Positions 8,735 to 18,301 of a DNA stretch of 64,000 bases are shown here, piece by piece. Made by a program: the position numbers and the translations under genes. Location: positions 2,902,001 to 2,966,000 of the forward strand of contig CP030277.1 of NCBI GenBank assembly GCA_003330885.1, in the 5' to 3' direction. This stretch comes from Rhodobiaceae bacterium (GTDB lineage: Bacteria > Pseudomonadota > Alphaproteobacteria > Parvibaculales > Parvibaculaceae). The notes beneath the pieces were generated by a model. It was not told the origin of the DNA. It saw only the letters and a program-made list of their open reading frames with translations, and searched no databases. Numbering within the stretch: the first letter of the stretch is position 1; each line of letters opens with the position of its first letter.

Positions 8735-9973
8735 ATGCGCGTTCTTCAACTCGTTAAGACAAGCCATGGTGCTCGCTGGGCATTGGAGCAGGTGCAAGAA
8801 CTCTGCAAAATGGGCGTGGAAGTGCACGTGGCCCTTCCCAACCTCGCCGGTGGATTTGCCAACGCCTGGACTGAAAGCGGCGCAAAGGTTCATATCGTGG
8901 ACATTGGATTCCCTGCTCGGGAATTGTGGCGCCTTCCTTCAGTCATTTCATCCTTTCGAAACTTGGTCGAACGAGTTCAGCCGGACCTCATACATAGCCA
9001 TTTCGTGAGCACCACACTGACAATGCGAATGGCGCTGCGAAATGATCGATCTATAAAGCGTGTGTTTCAGGTACCCGGACCGCTGCATCTAGAGAATGCA
9101 ATCTTCCGCAATTGGGAATTGGCCGCCAGCAACAGCCAAGACTATTGGATCGCGTCGAGCAGTTTCATCGAGACCCTCTATCGCAACGCAGGTATATCGC
9201 AGGATCGACTCTTCCTGAGTTACTACGGCAATTGTCTCGCCAACGAAATTTCCTCAGCACGGACTGAAATGCGGAAGCTTTTTGGGATCTCTGAAGACCA
9301 GCATGTTGTTGGAAGCATAAGCTATATGTACCCCCCAAAATATTACTTGGGACAATGGCGCGGCTTGAAACGCCACGAAGTCTTGATCAACGCCTTTTCT
9401 CACCTCGGACAATTGCGCAGTGACGTCACGGGCCTTCTAATCGGTGGTCAATGGGGCGGCGGGAAATCCTATGAACGGCGGCTGCGCAGACGCGCCATGT
9501 CAGTTGCTTCAATGCGAGTTGAAATGCCCGGCGCGATCCCTCCCCAAAACTCGCAGAACGCGTGGCCTCTTTTCGACTTAGTGGTTCATATTCCGAGCAC
9601 CGAAAATTGTGGCGGCGTCGTTGAACCCCTCACCGCTGGCGTTCCGGTATTGACCAATCGCGTTGGCGGTATCCCCGAAGTTGTGATTGATGGCGTCAGC
9701 GGCTTATCAATTGCTGAGGACTCACCAAAAAATGTCGCGATCGCAATAAATCGAGCCCTAAACGACTTACCCAAACTCGGCGCAATGACTCGAGATGGTC
9801 AAAGCCTCGTCAAAACCATGTTCGATGTACGTCGTACAGCTGTTGAGGTTCGTGCCATCTACGAACATATTCTGAACCAGGGTCAAAAACCGAAACGCTT
9901 CGATAGCAAAACTTTCCTAGAAACGGACTTTCAGGAAAAATCAGACAACGTGGTTCCATTGAACAAGCCGTGA
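8735..9973 (+). CDS. Glycosyltransferase, GT4 family
   Basis: 412-residue GT-B fold enzyme expected to transfer a sugar from a nucleotide donor to a glycan or lipid acceptor at the cytoplasmic face of the membrane. The N-terminal Rossmann domain begins MRVLQLVKTSHGARWALEQVQEL and holds PDLIHSHF. The C-terminal domain holds the donor-binding motif ENCGGVVEPLTAGVPVLTNRVGGIPEVV. Shine-Dalgarno GGAGGAAAG decides the start. The gene converges on a flippase gene (8 bp apart), suggesting a shared surface-polysaccharide pathway. Donor and acceptor cannot be told from sequence. Confidence 0.88.
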   Translation: MRVLQLVKTSHGARWALEQVQELCKMGVEVHVALPNLAGGFANAWTESGAKVHIVDIGFPARELWRLPSVISSFRNLVERVQPDLIHSHFVSTTLTMRMALRNDRSIKRVFQVPGPLHLENAIFRNWELAASNSQDYWIASSSFIETLYRNAGISQDRLFLSYYGNCLANEISSARTEMRKLFGISEDQHVVGSISYMYPPKYYLGQWRGLKRHEVLINAFSHLGQLRSDVTGLLIGGQWGGGKSYERRLRRRAMSVASMRVEMPGAIPPQNSQNAWPLFDLVVHIPSTENCGGVVEPLTAGVPVLTNRVGGIPEVVIDGVSGLSIAEDSPKNVAIAINRALNDLPKLGAMTRDGQSLVKTMFDVRRTAVEVRAIYEHILNQGQKPKRFDSKTFLETDFQEKSDNVVPLNKP

Positions 9974-9980
9974 CCTGGCT

Positions 9981-11315
9981 TCAAAATGCAGCTGAGCTAA
10001 TGCCAATCCGCTGACGGACCGCAAAAAACATCACGCAAGCAGGAATGGCGGTGGTCAGTGCGGTCGCAATTGATGCGCCCAACATCCCGAACTGCGGAAT
10101 AAGAAGGCCGTTGAGCATCAAGTTGGCAACGACACTGAACAACAAAACTCGCGCGGCCGTGTCTTCAGCTGAGGTCATCGTAAGCAGCATTGCAGCCGGA
10201 CCAAAACAAGCAGCTAGCATTTGGCCCCCGACCAAAACCAAGAGCGGGACGTAGACGACCACAAACTGATCGCCAAAGAAGCTCAAAATGAATTTGCCTA
10301 ATACCGCAAATAGCAAACCCATGGGAACAAGCGTCGCAAGAGAGATCCGTGCCATCAGTTTGACAAGGCGCGCCAGCGCTTCTGTATCTTCTCTGGCATA
10401 GAGGCTGGCGATCATCGGAGCGCCAATAGACCCAAGGGCGACAATCGCAAAAATGGATATGGCTGAGAGTCGACTGGCTATCGAATAGAGGCCCGACTGA
10501 TCTGTGGTCGCAAGAAGGCCGAGCATGACGATATCCATTTGGGTCAAAACAAACCCCGCGCCCGAGACCAACAACAATTGTGTCGACACTTGCCGCCAGG
10601 CTTTGGGTTCGTGCTCCGCAGCGACTAAGAAGACTTCTCCCGGTAAGCTGTTTCGCAGCCAGACCCATCCCAATATAAGCCCCACCGCCGCAAAAATGGC
10701 GGTAATAGCCATCGCATCGCCACCATCAACCGACACGCCAGCCCAAATCAATAAAGCGACCGCAAGTGTGACCCCATAGGGTCTGATGACAAGATCGGGA
10801 ATTTGTGCACGAACGATCCATAGCCGTCCTCGCAAAGCATATTGATTTACATGTGACAGCGTAACCAGAGGCAGGAATATGAGCCCCCAAAACCCGGTCT
10901 CACGCAATCCAGGAGCGGCAAGGGGACCGGCGATCAGGAGCACCGCGAACCCAAAAAAGGAGACCACCACTGCAACAACCCCCACACGGATCGTCATCCA
11001 GACAAGGACGCCCTTCAGAAACCCCCACTTCTGTTGCGCTGAATAGACGGAGACAAAACGAAGAATGCCGCTATCCATCCCCTGTCGCGCAGCCATGCTG
11101 AGCAACAGCACCACCGACAGCACAAAGGCATAGTGACCAAAGGCTTCAACCCCAAGCCCCCGGGCCAGCACAGCATTCATGACCAGAAAGCCCACAAGGC
11201 CCAGGCCCTTCAACACAAGATCGCGGGCGCCATTAACCAAAAGCTTTCGAGACTGTTCTTCCCCTGACAGGAAACGGTCCGAAATCTCATCCATCAGTAG
11301 CTTCAAACGACTCAT
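9981..11315 (-). CDS. Polysaccharide flippase, Wzx/MATE-like (MVF clan)
   Basis: 444-residue polytopic membrane protein with roughly 12-14 hydrophobic segments. It begins after a cytoplasmic amphipathic start with KGLGLVGFLVMNAVLARGLGVEAFGHYAFVLS, the typical first helices of Wzx/RfbX flippases. The family moves lipid-linked oligosaccharide across the inner membrane. The end (TALTTAIPACVMFFAVRQRIGI) is also typical. It is convergent with the GT4 gene. Substrate unknown. The opposite strand in its 5' flank carries dapF. Confidence 0.85.
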   Translation of the reverse strand: MSRLKLLMDEISDRFLSGEEQSRKLLVNGARDLVLKGLGLVGFLVMNAVLARGLGVEAFGHYAFVLSVVLLLSMAARQGMDSGILRFVSVYSAQQKWGFLKGVLVWMTIRVGVVAVVVSFFGFAVLLIAGPLAAPGLRETGFWGLIFLPLVTLSHVNQYALRGRLWIVRAQIPDLVIRPYGVTLAVALLIWAGVSVDGGDAMAITAIFAAVGLILGWVWLRNSLPGEVFLVAAEHEPKAWRQVSTQLLLVSGAGFVLTQMDIVMLGLLATTDQSGLYSIASRLSAISIFAIVALGSIGAPMIASLYAREDTEALARLVKLMARISLATLVPMGLLFAVLGKFILSFFGDQFVVVYVPLLVLVGGQMLAACFGPAAMLLTMTSAEDTAARVLLFSVVANLMLNGLLIPQFGMLGASIATALTTAIPACVMFFAVRQRIGISSAAF

Positions 11316-11489
11316 GCAAACCTTAGGTGCAGCCCATAAAAGGCGTCAAAAAGACAGGCGTTCAGGAACAACCTGCCCGTCTTCATATCACTTTGTTTGT
11401 CCCAAAGCCCAGAATCCGCGGCCCTCAGCCACAAATCCGATTTTGAAAAACTGGCAATCCAGCACCAAAAAGGCCATATAACGCCCATT

Positions 11490-12356
11490 ATGAGTGAATT
11501 AGGCGCCATACCCTTTCGGAAGATGAACGGCCTCGGCAATGATTTTGTCGTGGTGGACATGCGTGCGCGCGCCATCCAGTTCTCCGATGCAATGGTTCGC
11601 GCCATTGCAGATCGGGAAACCGGCATTGGCTGCGACCAGTTTATCCTGATCGAGAACCCGCGCTCAGGTGGCGATTGCTTTATGGGCATCCGGAATGCAG
11701 ATGGCGACGAAGTAGAAGCGTGTGGCAACGCGGCGCGCTGCATTGCGTCTCTAATGCTCGAGGAAACAGGCAAAGACCAGGTAACCGTTGAGACCATCGG
11801 AGCCATCACCAAAGGCTGGCGCGCAGCCGACGGCAACATCACCGTCGACATGGGCTCCCCAAAACTTGAGTGGCAGCAAATTCCCCTGTCGGAAGAAATT
11901 CGCGACACGCGGGGCATTGAGTTACAGATTGGGCCGATTGACGCGCCCATCCTGCACACACCCGCCGCGGTGAACATGGGCAACCCCCATGCGATCTTCT
12001 TTGTGGAAGACATTAACGCAGTCGATCTGACGCAGGTTGGCCCGCTTCTGGAAAACCATCCCATGTTCCCCGAGCGCGCCAACATCTCGCTGGCGCATGT
12101 GACAGATCGCGGGCACATGGATCTGAAAGTCTGGGAACGTGGAGTTGGCCTCACCCAAGCCTGTGGCACCGCCGCCTGTGCGGCCGCTGTTGCTGGCGCA
12201 AGGAAGCGCCTCACCGATCGCACGTCGACGGTGAGCCTCCCCGGTGGGGACCTTCAGCTTGAATGGCGCGAGAGCGACGATCATGTGTTGATGACGGGCC
12301 CGGCAACGCATGATTATGACGGCGAGCTCGACAGCCGCTTCTTTGAGGCTGCGTAA
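11490..12356 (+). CDS. dapF: Diaminopimelate epimerase
   Basis: Interconverts LL- and meso-diaminopimelate for lysine and peptidoglycan synthesis without cofactors. The start is ATG 11490 (MSELGAIPFRKMNGLGNDFVVVD). The frame opens earlier but that part has no homology. The two catalytic cysteines lie in EACGNAARC and in QACGTAACA. 288 residues is slightly longer than usual. The TAA overlaps the mtaB ATG (TAATG), so the two are coupled. First gene of dapF-mtaB-ftsY, an arrangement seen in other alphaproteobacteria. Confidence 0.96.
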   Translation: MSELGAIPFRKMNGLGNDFVVVDMRARAIQFSDAMVRAIADRETGIGCDQFILIENPRSGGDCFMGIRNADGDEVEACGNAARCIASLMLEETGKDQVTVETIGAITKGWRAADGNITVDMGSPKLEWQQIPLSEEIRDTRGIELQIGPIDAPILHTPAAVNMGNPHAIFFVEDINAVDLTQVGPLLENHPMFPERANISLAHVTDRGHMDLKVWERGVGLTQACGTAACAAAVAGARKRLTDRTSTVSLPGGDLQLEWRESDDHVLMTGPATHDYDGELDSRFFEAA

Positions 12357-13648
12357 TGTCTGTCACGCCGAAGAGCGAAACGAACGCGACAGACATCGAT
12401 GTCGTGACCTTTGGGTGTCGCCTTAACACCTATGAGTCAGAAATCATGAAGGCCCACGCTGCAAAGGCGGGCCTCGAAAATGCGATCATCTTCAATACCT
12501 GCGCCGTCACCAATGAAGCCGTCCGTCAGGCCCGCCAAGCCATCCGCAAGGCGCGCCGCGACAACACCGAAGCGCGCATCATCGTGACAGGCTGTGCGGC
12601 CCAAATCGATCCGGCCCAGTTTGGCGACATGGCTGAAGTCGATCTGGTGATCGGAAATGAAGAAAAGACCGACGCCTCTGCGTTCACCCGCCTCGCCGTC
12701 GAAGGCATCGGCACCGAACGAATCCGCGTCAACGACATCATGTCGGTTAAAGAAACCGCCGGACACCTGGTCGAAGGCTTCGCGGGCCGCGCCCGCGCAT
12801 TTGTTCAAGTGCAAAACGGGTGTGACCATCGCTGCACCTTCTGCATCATCCCCTATGGCCGCGGCAATTCGAGGTCGGTTCCAGCAGGCGAAGTGGTCAC
12901 CCAGGTGCGCGCCCTCGTCGAAAACGGCTACAGCGAAGTGGTGATAACCGGTGTCGACATCACGTCTTATGGATCGGATCTGCCGGGCACTCCATCCCTT
13001 GGCAATCTCTGTGCGCGCATCTTGAAGCTCGTACCAGAGCTAAAACGTTTGCGTCTTTCCTCCATCGACAGCATTGAAGCCGACCCCGAACTGATGCGGC
13101 TCATCGCCGATGAAGAACGGCTGATGCCACATCTTCACCTGTCATTGCAGGCGGGTGACAATATGGTGTTGAAGCGGATGAAACGGCGCCATTCCCGCGA
13201 AGACGCCATTGCCTTCTGCCAGGAAGCAAAGCGCTTACGACCCGAAATTGTGTTTGGTGCCGACATCATTGCCGGTTTCCCGACAGAGACAGACGAGATG
13301 TTTGAAAACTCGCTGCGCCTTGTCGAGGAATGCGACCTCACCTGGCTGCATGTCTTCCCCTACTCAGCCCGTCCGGGAACACCGGCAGCGCGCATGCCGC
13401 AAGTGGACGGGCGCCTCATTAAGCAGCGCGCGAAAAGATTGCGCGACGCAGGCGCCAGCCGAAGCACTGCGTTCTTGAACAGCCGCATCGGACAGACCGA
13501 AAACGTTCTGATGGAAACAGAAACCCGTGGGCGCACAGAGCAATTCGCGGAGATTACAATGGCCGCACCAGCGCGTGCGGGAGAGATCGTGAAAACAAAA
13601 GTAGTGAATACAGCAGGCGCACTGCTGAGCGGCGAGGCCTGCGCGTGA
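12356..13648 (+). CDS. mtaB: tRNA t6A37 methylthiotransferase MtaB
   Basis: Radical-SAM enzyme that adds a methylthio group to t6A37 in tRNA. It has an N-terminal UPF0004 domain with three cysteines (FGCRLNTYES, FNTCAVTNEA, VTGCAAQ) for one [4Fe-4S] cluster. The radical SAM cluster motif CDHRCTFC has Cys156, Cys160 and Cys163. A C-terminal TRAM-like segment follows. 430 residues is normal. The RLNTYES signature supports MtaB rather than MiaB or RimO. It overlaps dapF at its start and ftsY at its end. Confidence 0.93.
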   Translation: MSVTPKSETNATDIDVVTFGCRLNTYESEIMKAHAAKAGLENAIIFNTCAVTNEAVRQARQAIRKARRDNTEARIIVTGCAAQIDPAQFGDMAEVDLVIGNEEKTDASAFTRLAVEGIGTERIRVNDIMSVKETAGHLVEGFAGRARAFVQVQNGCDHRCTFCIIPYGRGNSRSVPAGEVVTQVRALVENGYSEVVITGVDITSYGSDLPGTPSLGNLCARILKLVPELKRLRLSSIDSIEADPELMRLIADEERLMPHLHLSLQAGDNMVLKRMKRRHSREDAIAFCQEAKRLRPEIVFGADIIAGFPTETDEMFENSLRLVEECDLTWLHVFPYSARPGTPAARMPQVDGRLIKQRAKRLRDAGASRSTAFLNSRIGQTENVLMETETRGRTEQFAEITMAAPARAGEIVKTKVVNTAGALLSGEACA

Positions 13649-14598
13649 GCGAGACAGAAGACGAGAATACGGAAGCCCCGGAAAAAAAGTCCCTCTTCAA
13701 ACGCATGAAGGAAGGGCTGACACGCTCAACCCGCGCCATGTCCGATGGCGTCACAGGCATCTTCACAAAACGCAAGCTGGATGGAGAGACCCTTCAGGAT
13801 CTGGAAGACCTGCTGGTTACGTCAGACTTGGGACTCGACGTCGCCGTAGAGATCACAGAGGCAGTCGCCAAAGACCGCTACGACAAGGAAGTCTCCCCGG
13901 AAGAAGTCCGCGACATCCTCGCCGAGGAAGTCGCCCGTGTTCTAAAACCGGTCGAATATCCCTTCCGTGTCGAAGCATCAAAAAAGCCCTTCATCACGCT
14001 GGTCGTAGGCGTGAACGGCGCTGGCAAGACAACAACCATCGGCAAGATCGCGTCAAAGACAAAAGCCGAGGGCAAATCAGTCATGCTGGCCGCAGGAGAC
14101 ACCTTCCGCGCAGCAGCGATCGAACAGCTCGCCGTTTGGGGCGAGCGCGTAGGTGCTCCGGTGGTCACAACAAAGGTTGGCGGCGATTCTGCGGGACTTG
14201 CCTATGAGGCTGTAGAGCGCGCCCAGAAAGACGGCACCGACCTGCTCATGATCGATACCGCCGGGCGTCTGCAAAACAAGACAGACCTTATGGCGGAGCT
14301 TGAAAAAGTGATCCGGGTCATTCGCAAGCTCGACGACACCGCACCCCACGCAACCCTGCTCGTGCTCGATGCAACGACCGGCCAGAACGCCCTTAATCAG
14401 GTTGAGGTCTTTACAAAGATCGCTGGCGTTACCGGGCTTGTCATGACCAAACTGGACGGCACAGCACGCGGCGGCATTCTTGTCGCCATCGCACGCAAAT
14501 ATGGCCTGCCCGTGCACATGATCGGTGTAGGAGAAGGCATTGATGATCTTCAGGACTTTTCAGCAGAAGGTTTTGCTAAAGCTCTGACCGGCGCTTGA
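13645..14598 (+). CDS. ftsY: Signal recognition particle receptor FtsY
   Basis: SRP receptor GTPase at the inner membrane that accepts ribosome-nascent chain complexes from Ffh. Start is GTG 13645, overlapping the mtaB TGA by 4 bp. An acidic then basic N-terminus ([24 protein letters not shown]) forms the short A domain. The N domain follows, and the P-loop GVNGAGKTT is at 122-130. DTAGRLQNK and [10 protein letters not shown] complete the GTPase. 317 residues. Its partner ffh is also in this window, on the other strand. Confidence 0.96.
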   Translation: MSETEDENTEAPEKKSLFKRMKEGLTRSTRAMSDGVTGIFTKRKLDGETLQDLEDLLVTSDLGLDVAVEITEAVAKDRYDKEVSPEEVRDILAEEVARVLKPVEYPFRVEASKKPFITLVVGVNGAGKTTTIGKIASKTKAEGKSVMLAAGDTFRAAAIEQLAVWGERVGAPVVTTKVGGDSAGLAYEAVERAQKDGTDLLMIDTAGRLQNKTDLMAELEKVIRVIRKLDDTAPHATLLVLDATTGQNALNQVEVFTKIAGVTGLVMTKLDGTARGGILVAIARKYGLPVHMIGVGEGIDDLQDFSAEGFAKALTGA

Positions 14599-14666
14599 TC
14601 TGACTGGTTGACCGGTGCGTATAGAATATAGGCTCCCAAAATATTGAGCACAAAACAGCGAGTAGC

Positions 14667-15323
14667 ATGACCGATATAGTGGAAAAGACTGACAACGAAG
14701 CTTCCTCCAAGAGCGAGAGTGGCATGAGCGGCAGACAATGGCTGCGCATGAGCCTTGAGCTTGGGCCCCTCATTGTCTTTTTCCTGATGAACTCAAAAGC
14801 GGACGCGTTTTTCAGCTCCCCGCCAGAGCAGAACATTTTCTATGCGACAGGCATGTTCATGGTTGCGACCATCATTGCCCTCATCGCAACCTATATCCTG
14901 TTTAAGAATATCCCCATGATGCCGTTGGTTACCGGCGGCTTTGTGCTCGTTTTTGGAGGCCTTACCGTCTTCCTGCAGGACGAGCAATTCATCAAGATCA
15001 AGCCAACCATCACCAATGTCCTGTTTGCAGCGGGTCTGCTGGGCGGCCTCGCCTTTGGCAAGCCCACAATGAAATATCTGTTCGACGGCGCTTTTAAGCT
15101 GGATGAAATGGGATGGCGCAAACTCACCTTTCGCTGGGGGACTTTTTTCATCTTCCTGGCGATCGTGAATGAAATCGTTTGGCGAAACTTCTCAACCGAC
15201 TTTTGGGTGAGCTTCAAAGTCTTCGGCATCATGCCGATCACCGCCGTCTTTGCCATGTTCCAGGTGAAAGTAGTTTCAGATCATCAGTTAGTGAAAACAG
15301 AAGACGACGCAAAAGAAGCCTGA
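14667..15323 (+). CDS. Inner membrane septation protein A (YciB/IspZ family)
   Basis: 218-residue integral membrane protein with about five or six helices. It carries family landmarks LELGPLIVFFLMNSKADAFF, GGLTVFLQDEQFIKIKPTITNVLFA and EIVWRNFSTDFWVSFKVFGIMPITAVFAMFQ. Known homologues are linked to intracellular septation and cell-envelope integrity; the mechanism is not settled. An N-terminal hydrophilic stretch of about 25 residues precedes the conserved part. It follows ftsY on the same strand after 68 bp, as in many alphaproteobacteria. Confidence 0.92.
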   Translation: MTDIVEKTDNEASSKSESGMSGRQWLRMSLELGPLIVFFLMNSKADAFFSSPPEQNIFYATGMFMVATIIALIATYILFKNIPMMPLVTGGFVLVFGGLTVFLQDEQFIKIKPTITNVLFAAGLLGGLAFGKPTMKYLFDGAFKLDEMGWRKLTFRWGTFFIFLAIVNEIVWRNFSTDFWVSFKVFGIMPITAVFAMFQVKVVSDHQLVKTEDDAKEA

Positions 15324-15328
15324 ACGTT

Positions 15329-16378
15329 TTAGAGCCATTTCACCGACGCCCCATGTGGATGCGCGATAGCAAGCTCCTGTGTCTCTCCACCAGGCCATAG
15401 AGTAAGCCGAAGACTCGGTGGATCCTTCACATCAACCGGTTCCAGCCGGAGCCAGGCGACCGGGCTTTCCCCTGAGGCTTTCTCACCCGCCTGGCCGATC
15501 GCGTCCTCAATCCGCGCGCGCATGTCCTCGGGCATGTATTGCCACATAATCGTATGTGCAATCACCCTGACCGCCCGCGGCGCTGAATTTTGAAGCGCAT
15601 TCTCCACAAAGACATCCGCGCTTTCATGGAGCACACGCGTTCCAAGCTCTTTCGCAACAGACACCGCGCCTCGAAGGCGCGCGAGACGTTCAGGCTGATC
15701 TGGCCAGATGTAGGACTCCAATCGGCGTTGGTTTTCGTGCTCACCGATATCAACCGGCGCGATGTCACAGCCTTGACGTTCAGCAATCTTGAGATCTGCA
15801 TGCAGCGGCGGAAGCCCGCCATGCCAATCAGGTACCAGCGAAACGGGCGAGGTTTTATCTCCCCAGATCTCGTCACCAAACCGATAGAAAAATCGATCAC
15901 ACCCAAGATTCAGTCCGGCGCTTGCGCCAATCTCAAAAACATGAAGAGGCAGCCCCGTCTGCGCGGCAATAGACAGATACCCGCCAATCATCACTGCGGA
16001 CCGACCCACTTCATTCGTCTGTGGTGGCCCCTCAAGATAGGTGTCGTAGTGAGACCGGTTTTCAGCGATATCTTTGATCAACGCAGCCTGTAACGCCGCA
16101 TCATCTGGCCCCGCGCCACCCACAGTCGCATACAACTGTCCCAAACGTCCATTGGGCTCATCAAGTGCCCTCCGATGCAGAGCACCAGCGACCCGTAGTG
16201 CAAGCGCAGCGGCAACAGGCTCCTCTTCAAAACCAGCAACCAGGTTAGCGATAACACCACCTGCTCCGATATCTGCTGCCAAAACGGTAAGGACACGGGC
16301 TGTAAAGGGAGACCCTAAATTCTCACAAAAGTCTGCCTGCAGATGGAAGGCTTTGGCAGCGGCGTTTAAGTCCGTCAT
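15329..16378 (-). CDS. DUF2332 family protein
   Basis: 349-residue protein matching the DUF2332 family. Recognisable stretches are an N-terminal FHLQADFCENLGSPFTARVL, a central RSAVMIGGYLSIAAQTGLPLHVFEIGASAGLNLGCDRF and a C-terminal VRVIAHTIMWQYMP. The EIGASAGLN loop looks like a nucleotide- or SAM-binding glycine-rich loop, so a methyltransferase-like fold is plausible, but no activity is known. Its ATG overlaps the end of the NUDIX gene (ATGA), so the two are translated together. Confidence 0.85.
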   Translation of the reverse strand: MTDLNAAAKAFHLQADFCENLGSPFTARVLTVLAADIGAGGVIANLVAGFEEEPVAAALALRVAGALHRRALDEPNGRLGQLYATVGGAGPDDAALQAALIKDIAENRSHYDTYLEGPPQTNEVGRSAVMIGGYLSIAAQTGLPLHVFEIGASAGLNLGCDRFFYRFGDEIWGDKTSPVSLVPDWHGGLPPLHADLKIAERQGCDIAPVDIGEHENQRRLESYIWPDQPERLARLRGAVSVAKELGTRVLHESADVFVENALQNSAPRAVRVIAHTIMWQYMPEDMRARIEDAIGQAGEKASGESPVAWLRLEPVDVKDPPSLRLTLWPGGETQELAIAHPHGASVKWL

Positions 16379-16986
16379 GCTCCCTTACCCGCGCCCGGCA
16401 TCTGATTGCCGAGTTCTCCGTCAGGATTGGTGAAAGGAACGATGGCATCCTGTCCCAGCACAGACCGGTATTGCATGAGCGCCCAATGCACACTTGGAAA
16501 AGCAAGCTCATCCCAGGGAATTTCATCCCAGGTAAACAAACCAACTTCCAGACTCTCATCGCCTGCAGAAAATTCAGGTGTCGGCAGATCTGCCCGATAC
16601 ATCAACTGCACTTGCGAGATACGCGGGATGTTGTAGACAGCCAACAGGTCTTTGATCTCTATCTTCGCATTGGCTTCTTCAAATGCTTCTCTGCGTGCAC
16701 CGTCTTCCGTGGTTTCACCCTCTTCCATAAATCCGGCCGGCAATGTCCAGAATCCATGGCGGGGCTGAATGGCACGGCGGCACAGAAGAAACGCATCCCC
16801 ATGCGCTACAACTGATCCGACAACAATCTTTGGGTTTACATAATTAATGAAACCACATGTGTCGCATACCGCCCGCGGAAAACTGTCACCATCAGGAACT
16901 CGGTGACTAAAACCACTTGGAGCGAGCAAGCCGGGCTTCGCGCTGCCAGTTTTCTCGTTTTCATTTCCCATAACGCACTCATCCAC
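16375..16986 (-). CDS. NUDIX hydrolase with N-terminal zinc-ribbon remnant
   Basis: Hydrolyses a nucleoside diphosphate linked to another moiety; the substrate is unknown. The Nudix box reads GFMEEGETTEDGARREAFEEANA, matching GX5EX7REUXEEXGU except that the last Gly is Asn. A CDTC pair upstream followed by FINYVNPKIVVG resembles the zinc-ribbon of NADH pyrophosphatase-like NUDIX proteins, but only one CxxC is visible. ATG 16986 or ATG 16971 (MGNENEK) could be the start. GGATGAGGTGG lies just upstream of both. It overlaps DUF2332 by 4 bp. Confidence 0.85.
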   Translation of the reverse strand: MDECVMGNENEKTGSAKPGLLAPSGFSHRVPDGDSFPRAVCDTCGFINYVNPKIVVGSVVAHGDAFLLCRRAIQPRHGFWTLPAGFMEEGETTEDGARREAFEEANAKIEIKDLLAVYNIPRISQVQLMYRADLPTPEFSAGDESLEVGLFTWDEIPWDELAFPSVHWALMQYRSVLGQDAIVPFTNPDGELGNQMPGAGKGA

Positions 16987-17066
16987 CTCATCCGCTTACG
17001 GATCGATCAAAATGGGGCGACATTTTGACGCCCTCTGACGAATTCCAACTAATTTAACACAAGAAA

Positions 17067-17095
17067 TTGAACGCCGTCGTCACCATCTGCATAAC
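17067..17095 (+). promoter_or_regulatory. Possible sigma-70 promoter for the MarR gene
   Basis: TTGAAC (17067-17072), a 17-bp spacer and CATAAC (17090-17095) precede the MarR gene by about 75 bp. The -35 is good and the -10 is weak. The upstream 16987-17066 stretch holds no gene. Confidence 0.35.
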
Positions 17096-17170
17096 AACGC
17101 TTGGCGCGCTGAACCAAATATGCGATTTACTGCGGCAACAGAACAATCAATGAGTTCCAAAGGAGTTACA

Positions 17171-17713
17171 ATGGCGACTCGTAAGTCGAAAGGCTTCGAC
17201 CTGGATGGTTCCCTCAGCCACCTGCTTCGTCGAACACAACAATTTGCTTATGACCAATTCGCTCAAGCAGTGAGTGATAGCGGTCTTACCCCCCGTCAAT
17301 TCGTCGTCCTTGTCGCCGTTGGTGACGCAGAAGGACTAAGCCAAACAGATCTGGTCAACCGTACAGGGATCGACCGGTCTACATTGGCTGACATGGTCGC
17401 GCGGATGATCGACCGTGGACTGCTAACACGCAAACGCACCAAGGAAGACGCACGGGCAAACTCAGTGCGCCTGTCAGCAGCAGGGCGCCGCGCTTTGACA
17501 GCCGCTGAGCCCGGTGCTCAAGCAGCTGAAGCCGCTCTTCTCGCGCTCATTCCAAAGACAGTACAAAAAGACCTTAAGAAGAACCTTGGTCTTCTGGCAG
17601 ATGCTGTGACGGAAGCAAAAGACGCAGCACCGGCGCCGAAAAAGAAAGTCGTGACACGCAAGAAGACGACGACAAAGAAAGCGACAGCGCGGAAGAAGAC
17701 CGCGCGACGCTAA
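17171..17713 (+). CDS. MarR-family regulator with histone-H1-like tail
   Basis: Winged-helix DNA-binding regulator. Start chosen at ATG 17171 because AAAGGAG lies 5 nt upstream; the frame opens earlier without homology. Residues about 10-150 form the MarR fold (GSLSHLLRRTQQFAYDQF, LTPRQFVVLVAVGDAEGLSQTDLVNRTGIDRSTLADMVARMIDRGLL for helix-turn-helix and wing). The last 30 residues switch to KKK-VVTRKKTTTKKATARKKTARR, like eukaryotic H1 or bacterial Hc1 tails. This would add non-specific DNA affinity. 180 residues. No obvious ligand or target. A terminator follows. Confidence 0.88.
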   Translation: MATRKSKGFDLDGSLSHLLRRTQQFAYDQFAQAVSDSGLTPRQFVVLVAVGDAEGLSQTDLVNRTGIDRSTLADMVARMIDRGLLTRKRTKEDARANSVRLSAAGRRALTAAEPGAQAAEAALLALIPKTVQKDLKKNLGLLADAVTEAKDAAPAPKKKVVTRKKTTTKKATARKKTARR

Positions 17714-17740
17714 TAGTAGCGAACAAACGCAAGCACAAAG

Positions 17741-17775
17741 ACGCCGGTGACCCAGGTCGCCGGCGTTTTTCTTTG
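17741..17775 (+). terminator. Intrinsic terminator after the MarR gene
   Basis: ACGCCGGTGACC pairs with GGTCGCCGGCGT (11 of 12 positions) across a 2-nt spacer and runs into TTTTTCTTT. It ends the MarR transcript and sits between two convergent genes. Confidence 0.75.
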
Positions 17776-17795
17776 AGCTCTGAGTTCTCTAAAAT

Positions 17796-18215
17796 TTAGA
17801 TCGTGATATCCAGAACGGATCCCGGACGACGCGGCGCTTCATTTTCTGTCACCGCTAGTTTCTCGTGCGCAAACGGCGCCTCACGGCGTCCATTGTTCAA
17901 CGAGACACTATCGACAGGCTGGAACGCAATTTTCGCGACATCCTCAGCGCCGTCAGCGCCAAAGGCTTCGGGAGAAGCTTCCGCTGCCTGCGCACCACGA
18001 CCACCATCACGGCTGGCCGCATCCAGTGCTTCCGCACTGATTTCAATCTTGAAGGCTTCTGTCTCTTCCGTGATCCGGCGAACCGGTGTCGCGCCCTTAG
18101 CCGGGGCGGCCTTCGCATCGACAACAAATCCAGACGGAGCGGTAGTGCGGGGCGCAATTGTCTTCTGCGCATACGCCTGAGCGGCTATCTGTGCTGCACT
18201 GACCACCGGTTTCAT
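17796..18215 (-). CDS. Hypothetical disordered protein
   Basis: 139 residues, Ala/Glu/Pro-rich, with no transmembrane or catalytic motif. It begins MKPVVSAAQIAAQAYAQKT and ends in RRPGSVLDITI. The composition predicts mostly disordered structure. No clear Shine-Dalgarno lies upstream (an AGGGTT is too distant). I do not recognise it. It sits between the MarR terminator and ccmG. It could be a real lineage-specific gene or a fortuitous frame; the codon pattern looks coding and no better frame covers the region. Confidence 0.5.
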   Translation of the reverse strand: MKPVVSAAQIAAQAYAQKTIAPRTTAPSGFVVDAKAAPAKGATPVRRITEETEAFKIEISAEALDAASRDGGRGAQAAEASPEAFGADGAEDVAKIAFQPVDSVSLNNGRREAPFAHEKLAVTENEAPRRPGSVLDITI

Positions 18216-18301
18216 TTACGAAAAAGTAACCCTGAAAATTCGCGATTTGGCCCAAACCCTGGGATATCGCTCATTATCAAACAATTAGGGCTAATAAACG
18301 C

